From: Bacteroidales bacterium
GTDB taxonomy: Bacteria; Bacteroidota; Bacteroidia; Bacteroidales; VadinHA17
Direction: 5' to 3'
NCBI GenBank assembly: GCA_003142255.1
Contig: PLLO01000003.1
Span: 109,196-173,195 of the forward strand
Length of the DNA stretch: 64,000 bases
The position numbers were made by a program, and so were the translations under genes. This document shows positions 58,494 to 64,000 of the stretch, in pieces. The notes under the pieces were generated by a model. That model searched no databases. It was not told the origin of the DNA and saw nothing but the letters and a program-made list of their open reading frames with translations. Position 1 is the stretch's first letter. Each line of letters starts with the position of its first letter.

Positions 58494-59435
58494 ATGAAAA
58501 ACAGACAATCACGAAGAGAGTTTCTCAAAGTCACAGCTGCAGGGGCAATCGGAGCAATTGCTCTTTCTCAGACTGGCTGCAAAACTATGGAAAAACCATC
58601 TTCAAAAACAATTGCCAAAGATCCAAAGACATTTGGCATCGCTCTTCAGCTGTACACCATCCGCGATGCAATGAAGACAGATGTTCCGGGTTCACTGAAG
58701 AAGGTTTCTGATATTGGCTACAAGTACCTTGAACTGGCTGATTATAACGACGGAAAATTTTATGGTTATCAGCCAGCAGAATTTAAGAAGCTGGTAAATG
58801 ACCTTGGCATGGAAGTTCTCAGCAGTCATACCCAGGTTGAAGGAGCAGGTGTAACGCTTGACAATGCAAGAAAAATGGCGGAGGATCATTCAAAGATGGG
58901 AGTGAAGTACTGCCTGCAACCATGGATAGTCGAAGAAATGCGTACATCAATCGCCAGCTATCAGAAAATGGCTGAAAACTGGAACAAGATCGGAGCTATA
59001 ATGAAGGAGTTCGGCATGAAGTTCGGATATCATAACCACAATTTCGAATTCGACAAAGTGGAAGGCAAGGTCCCTTATTTTGATGTTATGCTTGCCGAGC
59101 TTGACAAGGATCTTGTGACAATGGAAATTGATCTGTTCTGGACTACAAAAGCAGGGCAAAACCCGATTGATATATTCAAAAAATATCCGGGAAGATTCCA
59201 GCTTTTCCACATGAAGGATATGTACACCAAAGAAGCGCCTTTCTTTACGACAGTCGGAGTAAAGGACTTTGCTCCGGTCGGCGAAGGTGTCATAAACTTC
59301 AAGGAGATTCTGGCGGCCAAGGATATTGCAGGAATGAAATACATGGTGGTTGAACAGGATCTGAGCAGGGATGGCGACATGTTTGGCGATATACGAAAGA
59401 GTATTACCAACCTGACGACCAAAATACTGGTATAG
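58494..59435 (+). CDS. sugar phosphate isomerase/epimerase-like, Tat lipoprotein
   Basis: A 313-residue xylose-isomerase-like TIM barrel. The N-terminus NRQSRREFLKVTAAGAIGA carries a twin-arginine motif, followed by SQTGC, a lipobox, so the protein is exported folded and lipidated. Metal-binding residues in the barrel are expected (YHNHNFEF, EIDLFW, HMKDMY). Such proteins act in sugar utilisation, but no sugar locus surrounds it. Confidence 0.87.
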   Translation: MKNRQSRREFLKVTAAGAIGAIALSQTGCKTMEKPSSKTIAKDPKTFGIALQLYTIRDAMKTDVPGSLKKVSDIGYKYLELADYNDGKFYGYQPAEFKKLVNDLGMEVLSSHTQVEGAGVTLDNARKMAEDHSKMGVKYCLQPWIVEEMRTSIASYQKMAENWNKIGAIMKEFGMKFGYHNHNFEFDKVEGKVPYFDVMLAELDKDLVTMEIDLFWTTKAGQNPIDIFKKYPGRFQLFHMKDMYTKEAPFFTTVGVKDFAPVGEGVINFKEILAAKDIAGMKYMVVEQDLSRDGDMFGDIRKSITNLTTKILV

Positions 59436-59500
59436 CATTAAGTATTCTGTCAGCATCGCAGATGCCTGATGTCAGTTTTATTGTGAATTTGTAATCAGGT

Positions 59501-60391
59501 TCAGTTGCAATTATTGCATTCGGAGGAAAATTCACCGAACTCAACCTGTATTGTAGAATGCCAGATTCCGAACCTTTCGCCGAGCTCGTGCCGGATCATG
59601 CTTATGAAGCTGACATCTGTCTCTTTTTTAGTTTCAAGATGGACTGTCAGAGCAGCTTCAGTCGTGCTGAGCGCCCATATATGAAGGTCGTGAATATCAG
59701 AAACTTCAGGCAGGCTTCTCAGGTACTTTCTGACCTTGCTGGCGTCAATGTTTTCCGGAACTGCATCGAGTGCAAGGTTCACTGAATTGATCAGCAGTTT
59801 GTAAGAACTGTAAAGAATAACCGCAACAATTATTAGTGAGACAGCTGAGTCAATCCATACCACCCTGGTGAATGCCATAATAATTCCAGCTACAACAACA
59901 CCCAGTGAAACAAGCGCATCGGCAATAAAGTGAATAAAGGCACTTCGAATGTTCAGGTCATGTTCCTGGTCCTTCATGAAAAGCCAGGCAGTGATACCAT
60001 TGATAATTATCCCGGCTGTAGCAGTGAAAATAACGGTAAGCGATTTTATCTCCGTGGGATGCTTAAATCTGCCAATTGTTTCCCAGATAATGAATATTAC
60101 CGCTGCAATAAAAAATAGTGTATTGAAGAGCGCAACCAGAATTGTTGACCGGCGGAAGCCGTAAGTGAATTTCATGGTCGGCTTCCGTTGAGATAATGCA
60201 ACGGCAATCCATGAAAATGCGAGCACCAGGACATCACTGAAATTATGTCCTGCATCAGCAATCAGCGCCATTGAATTTGCCCTGATGCCGAAAAATATCT
60301 CAATAATTATATAAATGACATTGAGCGATATGCCAATTTTAAAGGCTTTGCCCAGGTAATTTGTACTGTTATATGAGTGAGAATGCTCCAT
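59501..60391 (-). CDS. cation diffusion facilitator (CDF) transporter
   Basis: A 296-residue efflux transporter with six hydrophobic helices, the AGHNFSDVLVL and HFIADALVSLG metal-site segments, and a C-terminal cytoplasmic domain with DIHDLHIWALS. It likely exports Zn, Co, Cd or Mn. It ends with ECNNCN, a small Cys pair that could bind metal. Confidence 0.9.
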   Translation of the reverse strand: MEHSHSYNSTNYLGKAFKIGISLNVIYIIIEIFFGIRANSMALIADAGHNFSDVLVLAFSWIAVALSQRKPTMKFTYGFRRSTILVALFNTLFFIAAVIFIIWETIGRFKHPTEIKSLTVIFTATAGIIINGITAWLFMKDQEHDLNIRSAFIHFIADALVSLGVVVAGIIMAFTRVVWIDSAVSLIIVAVILYSSYKLLINSVNLALDAVPENIDASKVRKYLRSLPEVSDIHDLHIWALSTTEAALTVHLETKKETDVSFISMIRHELGERFGIWHSTIQVEFGEFSSECNNCN

Positions 60392-60437
60392 ACCTTTAAG
60401 TTTTTACATTATTTTAAATCACTCGCCTTACCCCGGT

Positions 60438-61037
60438 TTACCAGTTCGCAACGTACCACGACCTTACATCAGTGGCAATCATTCCCGCCATTTCCGCAGC
60501 CCTCAGACCAAGATCGCCATCTTCAAAAACCTCAACGAACGCCGGTTCGACTTTCATCAATTCGGCACATTTCAAAAATGTTTCAGGATCGGGTTTAAAG
60601 TTATCGACGTCATTAGCGGTGACAATTATATCGAAATATTTCCTTAGCCCTGTTATTTCAAGTGTACGCTCAACAGCTTCCCTGTGTCCGCCTGTTCCGA
60701 CAGCCATAGGAAGCTTTTTATAGTATTTTCTTGCAATATCTGCAACAGGTTTAATAGCCTTTACCTTATGCTGTATCTTGTAGAATTCAGCCAGTTTTTC
60801 TTCGACAATCTGGTCGACGGTAACCTTTCCCTCGAGACCGCATTTTTTAATTATTTCTGAGGCAATGATCCATCCCGGGCTTCCGGTATGAAGCCTGAGG
60901 AAATCAGGATCCATGTCGGCGCCATATTTTTTACATGCTTTTTTCCATCCTTCAAAGTGATATGGCATGGTGTCGGCTAAAGTACCATCAAGATCGAAAA
61001 TCAATCCTTTGATACCTGGTTTAATGTCATGCAGCAT
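60438..61037 (-). CDS. HAD-superfamily phosphatase, beta-phosphoglucomutase-like
   Basis: A 199-residue HAD enzyme with motif I FDLDGTLADTMPYH, motif II VGTGGHREA and motif IV EDGDLGLRAAEMAG. The helical cap follows motif I. The closest named family is beta-phosphoglucomutase/YqaB-like fructose-1-phosphatase. A TACATTTG promoter lies 21 bases upstream. Confidence 0.88.
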   Translation of the reverse strand: MLHDIKPGIKGLIFDLDGTLADTMPYHFEGWKKACKKYGADMDPDFLRLHTGSPGWIIASEIIKKCGLEGKVTVDQIVEEKLAEFYKIQHKVKAIKPVADIARKYYKKLPMAVGTGGHREAVERTLEITGLRKYFDIIVTANDVDNFKPDPETFLKCAELMKVEPAFVEVFEDGDLGLRAAEMAGMIATDVRSWYVANW

Positions 61038-61058
61038 TTTAATTTTTTAATCAGGTGA

Positions 61059-61066
61059 CAAATGTA
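61059..61066 (-). promoter_or_regulatory. -7 promoter element for HAD phosphatase
   Basis: The minus strand reads TACATTTG, a match to TAnnTTTG. A plus-strand TAAATTTG at 61104-61111 may serve the divergent histidine kinase. Confidence 0.55.
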
Positions 61067-61258
61067 AAAAGAAATATTATTGCCGGAAACAGTTAAGTTT
61101 TTGTAAATTTGAAAAGTTAGGGAATCTCATTTTTTACCAAGTATAGCATAATAGTAAAACTGTGTAATTAATTTCAATACTTTCATAAGATTCTTATAAT
61201 AATCTAAATTAGAATTTGACCTCTGTTCTTTACTAAATTATCATTAAAATCTATCTCG

Positions 61259-63613
61259 ATGGACTATAGCGATAAAACCAGGGAAGAGCTTATAAAGGAA
61301 TTACTTGATCTGCACCATTCAAATAATGCGCTAAGAAAACAATATGAAGCAGATATAGACCTTTTAAAGCTGGCAGAAACCAAAGCCGGAAAAAGCGAAG
61401 AAAAATTCCGGAAGGTCTATATGACAAGTCCCGATGCAGTCAATATAAACAGACTTTCTGATGGAATGTTTGTATCTGTTAATGAAGGATTTACAAAAAT
61501 ATTAGGGTACAGCGAGGAAGAAACAATCGGAAAAACCTCACTTGAGTTAAATATATGGGCAGATGCTGAAAGTCGTAATTTCCTTGTAAAAGAGCTTAAA
61601 GAGAAAGGGAAAGTTGAAAATTTTGAGACCAACTTTTTTAAAAAAGACAAGAGTATAGTAATCGGTCAAATGTCAGCATCATTAATTGATCTTGACGGTG
61701 TACCACATATTCTGAATGTTACCAGGGATATAACCTGCCGCAAGAAGGCTGAAGAAGCGCTGGCTCAGGAGCAGTATCTGATGCATACTCTTATGGATAA
61801 CCTTCCTGACCATATTTATTTCAAAGATCGCGAAAACAAATTCATCAGGGTCAACAAGTCTCTGGCCGATGCATTCGGTTTAAATGATCCCGACAAGGCG
61901 ATTGGAAAGACAGATTTTGATTTTTTTACCGGGGAACATGCACAGCAGGCATTTGACGATGAACAGAATATCATCAGGACCGGGCAACTTTTAAGAACAG
62001 AAGAAAAGGAGACACACCATGATCGGCCCGACACCTGGGTTTCAACTATAAAACTGCCTTTATGTGATAAAGAAGGAAACATCGTCGGCACATTCGGTAT
62101 ATCAAGAGACATCACAGAACACAGGAAGGCTGAAGATGCATTTCATAAGCTGTCCTTGCGTCAGGAGGCAATTCTTGCAGCTGTTCCTGAGATTATTATG
62201 GAAGTTGATAAAAACAAAATTTACACATGGGCTAACAGGTCTGGTTTAGAATTCTTTGGTAAAGATGTTATTGGCCAGGAAGCCTCTCGTTATTTCGAAG
62301 GCGAACAGGAAACGTATAATATGGTGCAACCTCTATTTGACGGTTCTAAGGACATTTCCTATCTGGAGAGCTGGCAGAGACGATACGATGGAGAGAAGCG
62401 ATTGCTTGCATGGTGGTGCAAGGCATTGAAAGATAATGAAGGCAATGTTACAGGTGCCTTCTCTTCAGCACGCGACATCACTGAACACAAACTATCTGAA
62501 GAAGTGCTGGCTCAGGAACAGTATCTCATGCGTACTCTTATGGATAACCTTCCCGACCATATCTATTTCAAAGACCTTGAAAGCCGGTTCATAAGGACTA
62601 ATAAATCTAATGCGCGGTTTCTTGGATTAAATGATCCTGACCAGGCCATTGGAAAGATAGACTTTGACTTTTTTACCGCGGAACATGCACAGCAGGCATT
62701 TGACGATGAACAGACTATAATTCGGACCGGAAAGATATTGAATATAGAGGAGAAGGAGACTCATCACGATCGGCCCGACACATGGGTTTCAACGATAAAA
62801 TTGCCTTTACGAGACAAAACCGGAAACATCATCGGTACATTCGGCATATCCAGGGACATTACCGAACACAAACTGGCAGAAGAAGAAATTAAACTAAAAA
62901 ACGAGATGCTTCTGGCAACTAATGCTGAAAAAGACAAATTCTTTTCAATCCTTGCACATGACCTGAAGGGACCTATGAGCGCTTTTGTTGCTGCAACACA
63001 GATACTTACAGAAGATATTCAGAATATGACACTGGAGGAGATCAGGAATATCATGATAAGTATGAAAACAGATGCGACAAATATTTACAAGCTCCTGGAA
63101 AACCTTCTGGAGTGGTCGCGTCTGAAACGTGGTGTTCTGGAATTTAACAGAGTGAAATTGAATTTAAGAAGCCTTATCAACTCAAGTATTGATTCTGTAG
63201 ATGCATCAGCAATTAATAAGAAAATCGGGATCGAAGTTTCTGTATCCGAAAACCTTGAGGCAATGGCTGACAAGCATATGCTTGAAACTGTTGTCCGGAA
63301 TTTTATCTCCAATGCTGTAAAGTTCACTCCAGCCGGCGGACAAATACACATTTCGGCTTCTGCCTCCCAGAACAACTCTGTTGAAATAAAAATCCGCGAT
63401 ACGGGAATTGGCATGAACCTGGAACTACTGAGTAAGTTGTTTATTCTGAATGAGAAAACCAGCAGGAATGGTACTGCAGGAGAGCCCAGTACGGGATTAG
63501 GTCTTATGCTTTGCAAAGAGTTTGTCGAAAAACATGGTGGAAATATCAGAGTGGAAAGTGAAGAAGGGAAAGGAAGTACTTTTAGTTTTACAATACCGGA
63601 AAGAGTGAAGTAA
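61259..63613 (+). CDS. multi-PAS sensor histidine kinase
   Basis: A 784-residue kinase without transmembrane helices. It has four PAS domains (about 45-165, 170-290, 300-415 and 420-545). The second and fourth are near-duplicates, each opening EQYLM-x-TLMDNLPDHIYFKD and closing with GTFGISRDITEH. The kinase core follows: phosphoacceptor AHDLKGPMSAF near residue 563, N box NFISNAVKFTPAGG, and DTGIGM and STGLGLMLC ATP-binding boxes. No response regulator is adjacent. It is a cytosolic sensor, the ligand unknown. Confidence 0.9.
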   Translation: MDYSDKTREELIKELLDLHHSNNALRKQYEADIDLLKLAETKAGKSEEKFRKVYMTSPDAVNINRLSDGMFVSVNEGFTKILGYSEEETIGKTSLELNIWADAESRNFLVKELKEKGKVENFETNFFKKDKSIVIGQMSASLIDLDGVPHILNVTRDITCRKKAEEALAQEQYLMHTLMDNLPDHIYFKDRENKFIRVNKSLADAFGLNDPDKAIGKTDFDFFTGEHAQQAFDDEQNIIRTGQLLRTEEKETHHDRPDTWVSTIKLPLCDKEGNIVGTFGISRDITEHRKAEDAFHKLSLRQEAILAAVPEIIMEVDKNKIYTWANRSGLEFFGKDVIGQEASRYFEGEQETYNMVQPLFDGSKDISYLESWQRRYDGEKRLLAWWCKALKDNEGNVTGAFSSARDITEHKLSEEVLAQEQYLMRTLMDNLPDHIYFKDLESRFIRTNKSNARFLGLNDPDQAIGKIDFDFFTAEHAQQAFDDEQTIIRTGKILNIEEKETHHDRPDTWVSTIKLPLRDKTGNIIGTFGISRDITEHKLAEEEIKLKNEMLLATNAEKDKFFSILAHDLKGPMSAFVAATQILTEDIQNMTLEEIRNIMISMKTDATNIYKLLENLLEWSRLKRGVLEFNRVKLNLRSLINSSIDSVDASAINKKIGIEVSVSENLEAMADKHMLETVVRNFISNAVKFTPAGGQIHISASASQNNSVEIKIRDTGIGMNLELLSKLFILNEKTSRNGTAGEPSTGLGLMLCKEFVEKHGGNIRVESEEGKGSTFSFTIPERVK

Positions 63614-63797
63614 AAAGTAAAAACACATATTACCTAATTGCTGGTTGACATTAATTATCGCTTTTATAACCTGATTCATTTTTACACTGTTGCATATTGA
63701 AACCACTGATATCAAGATTCCCGGAATGCTTTAGCATTTTAACCATGTTCTCAATACCCTTGAAAAAAAAGTTTTCAATAACAATAAAACAAATCAT

Positions 63798-64000
63798 ATG
63801 GTAAAGAACTCTTCAGAGAATACCAAAGAAAAGAAATTGCTTGAAGATGAACGGAAAAGACTCAGGATATTGATCGAAACTATTCCTGATTTGGTATGCC
63901 TTAAAGATACTGATGGTAAATATCTTTTATGTAATCCAAAATATGAAAGGTATTTTGGTGTCAAAGAGTCTGATATCATTGGGAAAAGTGATTTCGATTT
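63798..64000 (+). CDS. PAS-domain protein, N-terminal part
   Basis: An ATG at 63798 opens a frame that continues past the window. The visible part encodes a PAS start: RLRILIETIPDLVCLKDTDGKYLLCNPKYERYFGV...IIGKSDFD. It closely resembles the repeated PAS domains of the kinase just upstream, suggesting a local duplication. Probably another sensor kinase. Confidence 0.75.
   Translation, partial: MVKNSSENTKEKKLLEDERKRLRILIETIPDLVCLKDTDGKYLLCNPKYERYFGVKESDIIGKSDFD

Noticed and set aside
1..64000. CRISPR arrays, tRNA or rRNA genes, prophage and insertion sequences
   Set aside because: I looked for regular spaced repeats, cloverleaf-like segments, transposase or phage genes and found none.

Overview
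The window reads as a chromosome segment of an uncultured anaerobic Bacteroidetes (Bacteroidales-type) bacterium. The evidence is TAnnTTTG promoter elements without Shine-Dalgarno sequences, a TonB-dependent receptor, DUF3127, DUF3788 and DUF3795 proteins, a long single-chain PurL and moderate to low G+C. The unusual content is a large set of sulfur and low-potential electron-transfer genes, built around two separate heterodisulfide-reductase-like (Hdr/Qmo) operons and a polysulfide/thiosulfate-reductase-like (Psr) operon. No dsrAB, dsrC, aprAB, sat or lipoate-binding protein gene is visible.

Layout. 1-4807: start of a Crp/Fnr regulator, an atypical thioredoxin-like protein, a membrane-anchored thioredoxin, a 60-residue ferredoxin, a DUF2892 protein, an ECF-transporter/THEP1-NTPase fusion, a NifX-like protein, OsmC, DUF134 and a small membrane protein. 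4915-14745: a leftward operon dsrE-like, tusA, mvhD-like, qmoA-like, hdrA, small winged-helix protein, qmoC-like, DUF4405 cytochrome b, hdrC, hdrB, with a divergent Crp/Fnr gene and a methyltransferase downstream. 14766-18305: a truncated methyltransferase remnant, ppk2 and a GC-richer proton P-type ATPase that looks acquired. 18687-21512: a cysteine-desulfurase-like enzyme, a second NifX-like protein and another Crp/Fnr regulator. 21772-28052: psrABC-like genes, two YeeE/YedE half-transporters, a rhodanese lacking its catalytic Cys, and mobA. 28212-36548: M1 peptidase, membrane and DUF proteins, PAP2 phosphatase and a very large secreted LamG protein. 36733-41791: second operon hdrC, hdrB, hdrA-like, small dicluster ferredoxin and an HdrDE-like membrane fusion. 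41892-61037: lipoprotein, purL, M3 peptidase, phosphoesterase, DUF3127, two prolyl isomerases, an MnmD-like methyltransferase, a TPR-SpoIIE phosphatase, a TonB receptor, sugar isomerase, CDF transporter and HAD phosphatase. 61259-64000: a multi-PAS histidine kinase and the start of another PAS protein.

Working model (inference): sulfane sulfur taken in through YeeE/YedE, or released by the desulfurase-like enzyme, is passed over rhodanese, TusA and DsrE-like carriers. The Hdr/Qmo complexes couple its redox chemistry to the quinone pool (QmoC-like, cytochrome b and HdrDE-like subunits) and to soluble carriers through HdrA and MvhD. The Psr-like molybdoenzyme acts outside the membrane, with mobA supplying its cofactor. 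Crp/Fnr-type 18-bp palindromes (TGT[G/T]A-N6-T[C/A]ACA) lie at both Hdr promoters, at both complete Crp/Fnr genes and upstream of psrA, so the scattered operons look like one regulon.
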